NCBI RefSeq assembly: GCF_964355755.1
Contig: NC_092673.1
Location: 22,637,001 to 22,701,000, forward strand
DNA length: 64,000 bases
Origin: Antedon mediterranea
Lineage: Eukaryota; Echinodermata; Crinoidea; Comatulida; Antedonidae
Direction of reading: 5' to 3'
Of this stretch, positions 12,101-20,195 are shown piece after piece (positions within the stretch are counted from its first letter, which is position 1; every line of letters begins with the position of its first letter). Both the position numbers and the translations under genes were made by a program. The notes under the pieces were generated by a model, which did not search any database, was not told where the DNA came from, and saw only the letters and a list, made by a program, of their open reading frames with translations.

Positions 12101-15100
12101 ATGAACACCAAGTTCCAAGCCACATGTAAGACCATTTATAATGTGGTTTGCTAAATTATGTTGTAAAATGTTGTCCATGAAATTAAATTGTAAGCCTGTT
12201 GAAGATGACATGAATGCAGGGTAGTGTTGTCCAATTGAAACAATAGCGTTGTCAGCAGTGTTGTTCATAATTGTATTGTTCGCAATGTTAACAACGTAGC
12301 TATTGTCAATTTTGTTATTTATCGTTATTGAGATAACATCTTTACTGTGCATTATCATATTGTTTGTTATATCCATTTCAATATTCATAGTCTCCGTAAA
12401 TATGTATGTTTCCAGAAAGCGATCACTACCTTCGACAATACATTTCTTTAAACTTAAATAAATCCAAACGAACGGTTGGTATGTATCAATATCAATGTCT
12501 GCATAAACTGATCGGTGCACAGATTGGAAATTAGTATTTTGCAAGATTATCGAGTGATTGTTACTTTGATAACCAAACGATGTATCAACATACACACCAT
12601 ACGTTCCATCTTGAAAGTCACATTCATCGATGAAAATGTTAATAAAGGATGTGGTTCTTAATCCATAAGAGAAAATTTCGAATCTTGATTTATACACTTC
12701 GATGTTTGAATGTTGGCTTCCATAAATGTATATGGCATAACTGACCGTTAAAAATGAACAATCCATGATTTTAAGCGGTATATTGCTATTGTAAAGTTCA
12801 ATACATCTGTCAATGTTTTTAAATTCACAGTTAGAAAATGTAATTCCTTCAAATGTACCACGAACTCTAACGCCATTAGGACGATAGTTAATAATCGAAG
12901 ACAAGTTACATCCTTTAAATAGAACGCGACCTCCATCATTTAAATATACAAGATATCCATACGTGTTCTCAAATAGTGTACAGTTCAAAACTTTTAAGTA
13001 TGTCGATTTTGATCCGGATTGCATTTCTATTGCATACGAACCACTACTTTCGTATCGGTATTTGATAGAATCCAACACAATGCTGTTCGTTATGTTTTTA
13101 ACCGAATCTGTGTATGAAAACAGAAATAATAATGTTAAGTTATATGCACTTTTACTCACATAATATTATATCGTAGATAAATATTCCTGCACGTGAAAAC
13201 TCGATTCTCTTTTGTCAATCAAGCAATATATTTTTTTCAAGAACATAAAACATAAGTTGAAGAAACAGGTAGGCCTATTTATCATTTAAACTGAAAATTA
13301 ATTTAAAATTAAATGTGCTAATGTGAAATTACGTACCTTTTAAAGACAGAATAACAATTCCAACTTTAATAGAAGTGTAATAATAATAGTAATATGACGA
13401 AAAGGTAACAGTGAGTTCATTTGAGGTCGTTTGAATCCATTGTTGCCGCCTAGATGATGAAGAATCCAACAAGAGTAGTGTCTTACCGCTTGAAGGATCG
13501 GTGAAAGACAAATAACCATATGAAACGTAATCATTGTAGACAAAAATTGCAATTGTATGACCATTCTGCACTGTAAAGTTACGGGAATGTGTGACGTACT
13601 GGTAGTAACCTGAATGTATTACATCCAGACAAAGAATGTCTTCAACGAATACCGATTGGTCACCTTCCAGGAAACTAAGAACATTTTGTTGATCGGTGTA
13701 ATGCTTGATAGCATTGAAATCATCCGATGGCAGTGTCGACAGGTAAACACCTCCACTGCAGTTAATAGATCCCTGATAGTAGTGATAGGAAAGTGAATAA
13801 ACGGTAATACCGTATCCAGGAGCAGCACAGATGATATCAGTATTGGTAGTTGGATCTTTATCGATAAATGGGTTATCTATGTAGAATGTAAAGCCTCTTT
13901 GTACATTATAAAGCTTAATGTTAGCAAAACGATGAATATTAAAGTGTACTTCAACAGCACTGGAATACACATTTAATTCTTCAAGATCACCAGTTTGACT
14001 AATGTAAGCAAATTCCAGCGAACTCTGCTTACTAGAAAGCGTGTACTTGATACCACTCCACTTTCCAGGATTACAAACCAAATAAAGCTTACGATATGAC
14101 GGACATACATACAGTTGAATGTTGAAAGCACAGTCTAAGATATTTGTATGAGTGTCTTCATTGCATTCAAAATAATCTAAGACGGTCATTCTGGTGGATG
14201 TGACAGTGTGATAACTAAGATAACCCGTGTATCCAAGTTGCTGACACGCTATACGCGCAACACTAGCAACGTCATAATAATAATTAAAATAAAAAGAATA
14301 ACAGACAGAACCCCAGTTTCCATCTTTTAACACCTCTAAGACTCCTTCCCATTGATTTTTGCCATCAGATAATCGAATAGGAGTAGACATATTTTTAAAA
14401 ACTGGCGCCATTCTGATCATATCTGTGTGGTTACCGTTGGCTAAAAGTGTTCCACGAACTAATATTCCAGTATAGTAGTCAAACAATAAGGTTACACCAG
14501 GTTCAATTACCAACACACCATCTGAGTGTATTACAATGTCGTTACTGACTACGTACGGACTACCGTCAGAAGATAATGTAACATTACCATATATACTGCC
14601 ACCTATCGTTTGGCCCGACTGAAAAATTCCAATTGGACTACATTCTTGATATGCAAGTTCAGAGGTGTCATTGACGACACGATACGGCGATATTAAAAGC
14701 TTTGGGTACGACGGTCGTGTTTCTCCATCAATGATACGAGACTTTATGACAGAACAGTTACTAGATCCCCACCAAGACAGGCTAGCGTCAATGACCGTGG
14801 TAGATACACGTTCTTTACCAGCAGCAACAACTTCATACATGAAATCAGGATTAACAAGAGTGTTGCTCTTCATTGAAACTTTTGAATATTGTAAGAACAA
14901 AACATATGACGGCCACACAGAGTTTGAAAATCTCAGTCGTGGCCGATTGTTAATCATAACGTTTCCCTCAACAATCATAGTATCATCATTGTAGGACACA
15001 GCAACAGAAAGGACTCGCTCACATGTATTGTTTCTCAAAACGTTATCAGTTATTTGTATAGCATTTGCATAATTCACTCGATATACATCTATATGTACAA

Positions 15101-18100
15101 GGAAACCTCCTGTGTTGAACGATATAGTATTTCCCGAGATGATGATATCGTATAATTGTGGGCTTACGCCAACTCCAATGTTAATTGCACCGTTCATATT
15201 GTATTCCACTGAATTGTTGTAAATGTACGAGTTTAAATATGCAGTTATAACGATTCCACATCCATTATTATAAGAGAATGAGTTATTTTCAACCTGCAAA
15301 GTATTGCTGTAAATATCGTAGACAAACAACCCGGAAACGGAGTTCCCGTCAAACACACTATTGATTATGTTAAGATCACCTCTTCTCGAAATCAATCCAT
15401 TCAAGTTATTTTCTGAAACATATGATGTATTAATAACAATGTTCTGAGCTTCATAAATGCTAATTCCATTTAAAGAGTTTGCAAAAAAATCACTTGATTC
15501 TAGAGTTAGTTCGTCAATGCTGGCGTATGTTTGAAATCCATTCCCATTATTAGACATCATTTGTACGTTGTTCACACGTAATTCAGGCATGTACGTTGGG
15601 TGCACTGTCAGTCCATTCCCATTGTTTCCAACAAAGTCTGAATTTCTAATTTCATGAGACCCTTGTATTACTGAAATAACAAATACTAATCTTGAAACAA
15701 CAAAAAAAACTCATTACTACCGTTATACTTTTTACTTGGCAAAAAAGAATTTTGCCAAGTATAGTATTTACTTTGTTTGTTTGTATGTTTGTATGTATGT
15801 ATGTTTGTATGTATGTTTGTTTGTTAGCACGATAGCGCCTACAGTTTTCAAGTTATCGTTCTGAATTTTTGGGTGTAGATAGGTATGTACTTTGAAAATC
15901 AACAAAATTGGTTTATTAATAACTTCACAAATAACAAAAATGATATTATTTTCAGACCGGCTAGTGTTAAAAGATAGGAGACAATTTTCAAAAGCCGGTG
16001 AGCAGTTTTAAAGTAACACGTAAACTAAAATTACATTTTCTCGAGAACTACTCGTCCAAAAAACCTCATTTTTGGACAAGAGGCAAGGGTTATAATTTGG
16101 GATTTGTAATTTCAAAACAAAAGTTGATTCAATGTACCGGCTTTTTCATACGAGTAGTTTTAAAAAACCTATTTCTTTTCAAATTCACCCGTTTGTTTTT
16201 GGCGTTGCTGTTCTATTGTTATTCAAATTAAACTATTGTTAGTTGATAATTAGTTTTGTTAGTACCAGTGTGTGTCCTTCCTTATTTCATTCTGTACATA
16301 GGTTTATACTTACAGAACATGCCTATTGATTTTCAGGTAAATTTTATTTTATTATTTTTTTTTTATTTATTCAATTTCTGCCATATACATAACAAAGAAG
16401 ACAAAACAATTATAAAAGGAGGCACGGAAAGACCAAACAGGTGCTAAACACCTAGTTGATCAACCCAAAAAACAACGGGGCTCGTCGTATATTACTTATT
16501 ACTGTACTTGCATGTGTCCTTCCTTATTTCATTCTGTACATAGGTATATATACTTACAGAACATGCCTATTAATTTTCAGGAAAACTGATATATTGGTCA
16601 TGTCTCAAAAGCTTATCTTCTGTACGATATATTAAATAGCACGCATTCTGTCTTTTTTTAACATGGACATATTCTTTGATATGGACCAAAATATTAGTCG
16701 ACTGGTCACGCGGTTAAGCATACTACATGGGTTAAGGCAGAGGCGCCGCAAATCGGCATAGCTTCAAGACACTCCTCGACTATTATTCCGGTCAATCTTG
16801 ATTTTAGAAAGGTCATTGTTGCAATGTCGGAATTGTTTGTATTAAAAATTATTTAAACAAATTATTAACCTTAGCAGTATCTTAAACATGTAAAGCTAAT
16901 ACCTAAAGCAAAAATTGTATCTTTCAACATGCTCCCAGTCAGTGGATATATTTTGCCAAGTACTTCACTCAGTTTCTGAGTGCTTTCAGTTAATTTAGTT
17001 TCCACATAAGTTTTCATATCAATTGAAATCCAAAACTTTACTGTGATGGGCATTGTTAATTTGGAAATATGGCCGGCTCTATTTATATATTTAACGTTAT
17101 GAAACAAAGTAATTAATTTTTTTTAAAAGAAGAAAACTATTTTGGTTTATGATAATTATTTATAAATCCATTATAATAAACATAACTTCCTTTAATGGGC
17201 GCGACATGATACGTATATACCTCACATATTATAGCATAATTAGAACAAACGAATTTGCATGGTGAAATGTTATTAAAAAAACAATTACAAAAGTAATAAT
17301 ATTTTGTAATGTACTTACGCTCACTCCAAATCACTAAATTTAAATCGTATTTGCAGTTGTAGTAGCGGCAGCGATATTCAATAATCATGACATTGTTTGT
17401 GAACGACAGTACATCGTCTTGTTTTGTAAACCTTTTGACAACAGCGGTTGAAGTGTCATTACCATCATAGAGTGTCAAGTACCCATAACTATAATACCAG
17501 TAGTATTGCAGGACTTTCACTTTCAGCAAGTATCCTTGGTCTGCATAAAACAACTGACATTTACAAAATTATTATTTTTTTTGTATTACGCTTTATCTTT
17601 TACTAATTGAATAATGAACAATTTTAGAATATCTCTCCAATATCTCACCCACCTTCCAATACCAATAATTTAATAAAGTGATCCGCTCAGAATTATTACC
17701 TATTTTATCGTGCTAAAAACACATTATATTGACATTAAACGTTCTTTTTGTTTTACTAATTTACTCATTCATTCATTCATTTATTTGATCAAAATAAATT
17801 TCAATAACAATAGGGCCTATACAAGAAAATGTATAAGAATACGATTACAAGCAATGCTTTAGAAATGGGAGTTAAAATTGTATAAAACGTCATTAGGCAG
17901 AAAATATGAGATCAAAGATTAACAAATACAGTTAGTCCTATTTAATGTATATTTAAAACAGGTACACGATTGACGTATAGATGTAATTTTGACCAAGATA
18001 GCCGAAACAGGTTATTTCTGTTGTCTCTGATGCAACCTATCATGAGAAATATGTATAATATAGGCCTACCTGTCGACAAGATTGGTAACTGTTGATATGA

Positions 18101-19294
18101 TCGTCTGTATAATATCTTGTTTCGAAGGAATCAATAAATGTAATATTATCATTACATAGTATGTCATAATAAGGAGTACCATGATCAACATCAAACATTG
18201 CAAGTCCATCAAATACATTATCCTCAAATCTTGAATTCTCTATTGAAATTGATCCTAAAGTAGACATTTCCATTCCATAACCGCGATTGCCTTTAACAAC
18301 AACCTCATTAATGTCAACATCGAAGACGACGCCAGAGAAACGAATTCCTGACCCAAGACATTCAGCAATATTAACATTGGATAAATATGGAAAGCGTCTT
18401 GAATGTGAAGAAATGGCAGGATTACCAGCTTCACGGTCGCTGTTTACTCCAGCCAATGATATATCTGTATATCTTAGGAAGCTTCGTTTGTCTTGATCTG
18501 CATCGCTTTTGAGCCAACTTATACCAGCCCAGTACGAGGTATTGGAGAATGTCAAGTTGTGGGGGGAACTTATTGTTGCTGAACAAACAACTCCTAAATA
18601 ATCTAAAAATTAAGTAAACTATGCATTCATTTATATAATATTGATTAATTTAAAATGTTGAAAATGTTTATAACCATAAAGTAAATAAATTCAATAACTT
18701 ACCTGAACATCTGCTTACATTATTGCGAGGACAATCAACAATTGTTTCCTCGTTTGAACCACAGTAAACATCATAAAGATTAACTGGTTCTGGTCCTGAA
18801 CCGAACCCATTGTAGTATCCATTTTTGTATCCAAGTTGACGGCAAACTACTAAAGCAGCATTTGTACGAGCGTAATAATTTGCACACACTTGGCCCCATC
18901 TACCAGCTTTATACACTAACACACGGCCCTCGTTTTTATTACCCCCGTTCACCAGTCTTACGTGTGACCATTTGAGATGCCATTCGTCTTTCAAAAATGT
19001 TGAATTTCCATAACTGGTCAACACAACATGATTGTCGTCTGTTCCATTGCTAATCAAAGTTCCATTAACAAAGATGCCTGTTCCTTCTGCAAAGAACATC
19101 TGCACTCCTGCTTGAATGGTAACAGTAGCATTGCTCTGTACATACAGGTAATCTGTCACAAACACAGGACTATCAGAAGATTTAAACGCTACATCTTCTG
19201 AAATTTCACCACTGATGAATGTTTCACCAGCTGAAAAGCTTAAACAAAATCCAAATATTATAACGGACAACACATTTTTATTAAGTGTTTCCAT
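1..19294 (-). CDS. bark: Bark beetle/Anakonda-like triple-repeat SRCR protein, 5' 15 coding exons (3' end outside window)
   Basis: Exons (plus coordinates, gene order): 18703-19294, 18070-18602, 17319-17553, 13337-15670, 10579-13107, 9398-10210, 9038-9132, 8604-8762, 8083-8179, 2879-3051, 2473-2670, 1200-1482, 581-766, 194-437, <1-103. All junctions are GT..AG and phases carry through without a break, giving exactly 2858 codons. Seen: signal peptide (residues 1-~23), SRCR domains at about 111-205, 884-985 and 1729-1828, each preceded by a strand-rich leader and followed by beta-helix and CUB-like segments, then a C-type lectin domain (2346-2462), EGF (2463-2520), PSI-like (2521-2586) and an unassigned region. 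Known of the family: Drosophila Bark/Anakonda has a triple-repeat ectodomain and organises tricellular junctions of epithelia. The transmembrane segment expected at the C-terminus would lie beyond base 1. A different SRCR/beta-helix protein is possible, but the order of domains fits Bark closely. Confidence 0.85.
194..437 (-). CDS. bark: bark exon 14
   Basis: Runs from acceptor aaattacag to donor gttagtt, phase 1 in, phase 2 out. It encodes FHKCLGSRNVPEISS, a strand-rich stretch and MIVDCSNKSTWKD. Two cysteines frame a beta-rich module that I do not recognise. Confidence 0.65.
581..766 (-). CDS. bark: bark exon 13
   Basis: Runs from acceptor acattatag to donor gttttttt, phase 1 to phase 1. 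It encodes RHSMIKARLGRLDEVFAYA and later FQDLLDITPMVDSSDTPD. No domain recognised. The reading frame continues exactly from exon 12 into exon 14. The donor is followed by a T-rich tract, so it is somewhat weak. Confidence 0.65.
767..1199. repeat. bark intron 12 with (GAA)n microsatellite
   Basis: An uninterrupted AGA/GAA run occupies about 882-939, with one GGA variant. The rest of the intron is AT-rich and shows nothing I can identify. Confidence 0.8.
1200..1482 (-). CDS. bark: bark exon 12: unassigned extracellular region
   Basis: Follows the PSI-like exon in phase 0 and starts PYGCNVWIPDKCPSN. It includes IDVDDRVKLINVGANSTIIY and ends in HTVTSVQHLC before donor gtaagtaga (phase 1). I do not recognise a family. 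Spaced cysteines and N-glycosylation motifs agree with an extracellular segment. Confidence 0.7.
1610..1880 (+). pseudogene. LINE (non-LTR retrotransposon) ORF2 C-terminal fragment
   Basis: Lies in a bark intron on the opposite strand. Translation gives MPDDEPCKGYALYVPQHGK, then after a one-base shift near 1735 GRQRTNFLRYIQQLLGDEEG and ELAKDCCGWRKLVVACSGAD followed by TGA. The 'RGRPRTxYxxYIQ..LGD..WRKLVVACSAAD' ending is common at the C-terminus of reverse-transcriptase ORFs of marine invertebrate LINEs (recollection of the family). It is 5'-truncated and frameshifted, so dead. The clade is not certain. Confidence 0.65.
2473..2670 (-). CDS. bark: bark exon 11: PSI-like (plexin repeat) domain
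   Basis: The order CIRFKDCKSCAKVEGCGWC, DSTRTC, then spaced cysteines to CFTTGTC matches the PSI pattern C..F.dC.sC....gCgWC. It is bounded by acceptor cttttaaag and donor gtagat, phase 0 at both ends. Confidence 0.75.
2879..3051 (-). CDS. bark: bark exon 10: two EGF-type modules
   Basis: Encodes NRCPNQCMGNGLCGRGYCFC, then NTGWTGKDC, then a second module CSGGCGNYGTCQGPNVCRC with GW. Cys spacing and the CxCxxGWxGxxC signature are EGF-like. Phase 1 in, phase 0 out (donor gtaaaacc). Confidence 0.85.
3117..3289 (+). repeat. left terminal inverted repeat
   Basis: The outer ~60 bp match the reverse complement of 7943-8004 nearly base for base. After a divergent stretch, the inner part (AAAAAAAGTCCCGA and GGTCATTTGAGGTCAAA) matches again at 7864-7915. 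It contains four AGGTCA-like half-sites. Confidence 0.8.
4413..7075 (+). pseudogene. transposon-borne gene: zinc-binding modules plus FEN/XPG-like nuclease domain, frame-broken
   Basis: Exons 4413-4616, 4750-5212 and 5584-7075 (GT..AG, phases 0 and 1). Exons 1 and 2 hold two similar modules: CPFC..HKDCRKKY and CVFC..HRQCYRNF. In exon 3 the order VVFDGYGTPTTKDITHLRR, then APGDADVLI with GEDTDLLILL, then TGCDTTSRIYGVGKKAAF mirrors the N region, acidic I region and helix-hairpin (GCDY..GIG) of FEN1/EXO1/XPG nucleases. A Cys-rich tail (CNCKTGCGTPRCGSC, GCENC) and an acidic end follow. The frame shifts twice: near 6035 (after TSDQHK) and near 6190 (before FINMLGKEL). So this copy cannot make a full protein unless the breaks are sequence errors. 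Related uncharacterised proteins are, from memory, abundant in cnidarian and echinoderm genomes. Function unknown; nuclease activity is inferred. Confidence 0.7.
5272..5522 (-). mobile_element. tRNA-derived SINE
   Basis: Read on the minus strand it begins GGAAGTCAGGTGGCGCAGCG, with an A-box-like TGGCGCAGCGAGTAGG and about 30 bases later a B-box-like GAGGTTGGGATTT. This is the layout of a tRNA-derived SINE head. A ~150-bp body follows and ends at the T-rich side near 5265. It lies in intron 2 of the transposon gene, so it inserted later than the element. Confidence 0.7.
7201..7219 (+). terminator. poly(A) signals of the transposon gene
   Basis: AATAAA at 7201-7206 and again at 7214-7219, about 125 bases after the TAG stop (7073-7075). 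Confidence 0.5.
7573..7741 (+). promoter_or_regulatory. RFX X-box-like motifs
   Basis: GTTACCATGGCAAC (7573-7586) and GTTGCTATGGTAAC (7728-7741) are near-perfect palindromic X-boxes. A weaker copy, GTTGCTAGGGTAAT, lies at 7418-7431. They are in the 3' non-coding part of the transposon-like element. Function is unproven. Confidence 0.4.
7864..8004 (-). repeat. right terminal inverted repeat
   Basis: Inverted counterpart of 3117-3289, ending TCCATCCAC next to TA. It is shorter by a few small deletions. Confidence 0.8.
8083..8179 (-). CDS. bark: bark exon 9: end of C-type-lectin domain
   Basis: Encodes CRYLEVHHISGKYSTGTADC and then RYPTVCERQA. The closing C..C...P.VCE pattern is diagnostic of C-type-lectin C-termini. 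Acceptor gtctag, donor gtaagata, phase 1 out. The following intron (3052-8082) holds a 4.9-kb transposon-like element. Confidence 0.8.
8180..8603. other. bark intron 8, no feature seen
   Basis: AT-rich intron between two lectin-domain exons. I see no repeat or gene. Confidence 0.6.
8604..8762 (-). CDS. bark: bark exon 8: middle of C-type-lectin domain
   Basis: After acceptor ttcgcag the exon reads SERNAVYRLVCNNC and ends with YVDTSRIWIVDQNLFKK before donor gtaacac. The RIWIVDQ stretch matches the hydrophobic core strand of lectin folds. Neither EPN/QPD nor WND calcium-binding motifs are visible, so sugar binding is doubtful. Confidence 0.7.
9038..9132 (-). CDS. bark: bark exon 7: start of C-type-lectin domain
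   Basis: Encodes SSCQPGYTLEGSQCFSYKP and onward to AKSIC, the typical first Cys pair and strand of a C-type-lectin domain. The acceptor is clear (tttttaaag). The donor gtatgc is weaker; I chose it because it keeps phase 0 into the next exon. Confidence 0.65.
9398..10210 (-). CDS. bark: bark exon 6: third beta-helix segment
   Basis: Residues about 2075-2345. Repeated short strands with Asn/Gly turns (FNQNYGTVNINQGG, NNVVTIQGGNASINNN type pattern, TNTGITGNYIVNAGNEFE) are typical of PbH1 repeats. No SRCR follows. The next exons switch to a lectin-like domain, so this closes the third repeat. Acceptor attgtag, donor gtaagttt. Confidence 0.8.
10211..10578. other. bark intron 5, no feature seen
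   Basis: AT-rich, with normal splice sites at both ends (donor gtaagtca, acceptor attgtag) and no recognisable element. Confidence 0.6.
10579..13107 (-). CDS. bark: bark exon 5: beta-helix, SRCR 3 and CUB-like 3
   Basis: A 2529-bp exon, residues about 1232-2074, repeating the layout of exon 4: beta-helix coils, leader (LIIDPGVKLFLKENIGITIL), SRCR 3 (VACRQLGF, HCNRYELSLFDC) and a Tyr-rich CUB-like module. SRCR 3 lacks two of the six conserved cysteines: the motif position reads GEWKYVW rather than GxWGTVC. The exon starts after acceptor tacacag and ends at donor gtaagtca. Confidence 0.85.
13337..15670 (-). CDS. bark: bark exon 4: beta-helix, SRCR 2 and CUB-like 2
   Basis: A 2334-bp exon. Its first half is a run of beta-helix coils with N/G turns (SNNGNGF, YNNGCGIVI, NNTCERVL). 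A leader (LVIEPGVTLLFDYYTGILVR) precedes SRCR 2 (GNWGSVC, IACQQLGYTGY), which has six cysteines. A Tyr-rich CUB-like module with six consecutive Tyr near its end closes the exon. Residues about 454-1231. Confidence 0.85.
15671..17318. repeat. bark intron 3 with a dispersed repeat and internal duplication
   Basis: Contains a hairpin TACTTGGCAAAA/TTTTGCCAAGTA (15733-15761) and a TTTG/TATG microsatellite (15773-15825). A ~77-bp segment is present twice (16262-16338 and 16503-16582), sharing GTCCTTCCTTATTTCATTCT. TTTTGCCAAGTA appears again near 16950, which suggests the tract 15733-16960 is one degraded mobile element. Family not recognised. Confidence 0.5.
17319..17553 (-). CDS. bark: bark exon 3: first CUB-like module
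   Basis: The sequence GYLLKVKVLQYYWYYSYGYL, then LTLYDGND, ends in VMIIEYRCRYYNC. The alternating strands with a YDG-type turn resemble CUB or CUB-like folds. The exon runs from acceptor tgtcag to donor gtaagtac, phase 0 in and phase 1 out. Confidence 0.75.
17554..18069. other. bark intron 2, no feature seen
   Basis: AT-rich, with only short ATTC/ATTTATT runs near 17765. Confidence 0.55.
18070..18602 (-). CDS. bark: bark exon 2: end of SRCR 1 and first beta-helix segment
   Basis: The acceptor tttttag precedes DYLGVVC, which closes SRCR 1. The rest is rich in short beta-strand repeats with Asn/Gly turns (NRGYGMEMSTLGSISIENSR), as in right-handed parallel beta-helix proteins. The donor gtaggc follows CGACAG in phase 0. 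Confidence 0.8.
18703..19294 (-). CDS. bark: bark exon 1: signal peptide, leader and SRCR 1
   Basis: Start ATG at 19294 opens a hydrophobic signal peptide (VLSVIIFGFCLSFSAG). A strand-rich leader follows (IQAGVQMFFAEGTGIFVNGT), then SRCR 1 with the core GRWGQVC and VVCRQLGY. The donor gtaagtt after TGTTCAG splits a codon in phase 1. SRCR 1 is completed in the next exon (RCSDYLGVVC), giving the six cysteines of a group A SRCR domain. Confidence 0.85.
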
Positions 19295-20195
19295 TTTTAT
19301 TTGAGTTTTTCAATTAGGCCTACCAATAATCGAAACATGCTTAATCGATCTCTGTGACGATTACCGAACTGACGAAGATTCTCGGGTAAACAGTTTTTAT
19401 TCACATCAACTTGCTAAATCATTAACATGATAATAGAGTTAAGAAAGTTCAGAGTTATTATTAGAAACGAATATATAATAAGCAACGAGCAAACAGGTTT
19501 TATGGCAATCCTAGTGACAATTGAATTAATCAATACATGACACTAACTGATCAAAAGGTGTACAATTGCATGACATACCATCAGTTCTACCTGAAACAAC
19601 AATACTTACATTTTCCCAGGTTCTAGATAACGGATTTCAAGGCCTGATGCTTTGCTTATAAACGAATGATTTGACATTATTTGAACCAATCATAAACAAG
19701 AAATGATTGTACATAATTGCCTCTAACAGAAAACCAAGATATCTAAGTATTATAATTATAGGCTAAAATTATTTTTAAAGGCCAGGTGCGGGCAAACAAT
19801 CTATTGATCATACATTTCAATAATTATCGATCTATAGTTTCCCCTATGTTTCATAATGTTTGGGATTTTATTTGTGTTACACAAGATTTGTGAAAATAAG
19901 CACTTTCTTATCAGTTCAAATTACACAGTAAAATCTCTATTCTTTTGTACACAAACTTTGTAAATAGAGAGGCATTTTAAAAAGCTATGAAAAATAAACG
20001 GTGTGGTAAAAAATGTTATCAGATGACTAAATATAAGTAGTATAACTTGAATTTTACATTTCTAGTATTTTTATTCAATTTCAGAGCTTTATTTTCATGC
20101 TATAACAACATTATCCACCATGTATCCACCATCTTTTTTCACCTTCTAGGGAGTCACCAGACATGATATTACACTAGGTTAAACTACCTAACTAC
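19295..20195. other. upstream region of bark
   Basis: Contains the 5' leader and presumably the promoter of bark. A TATATAAT-like run lies near 19470 on the plus strand, but I cannot fix a start site. AT-rich, no gene. The foldback element begins immediately beyond. Confidence 0.4.
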
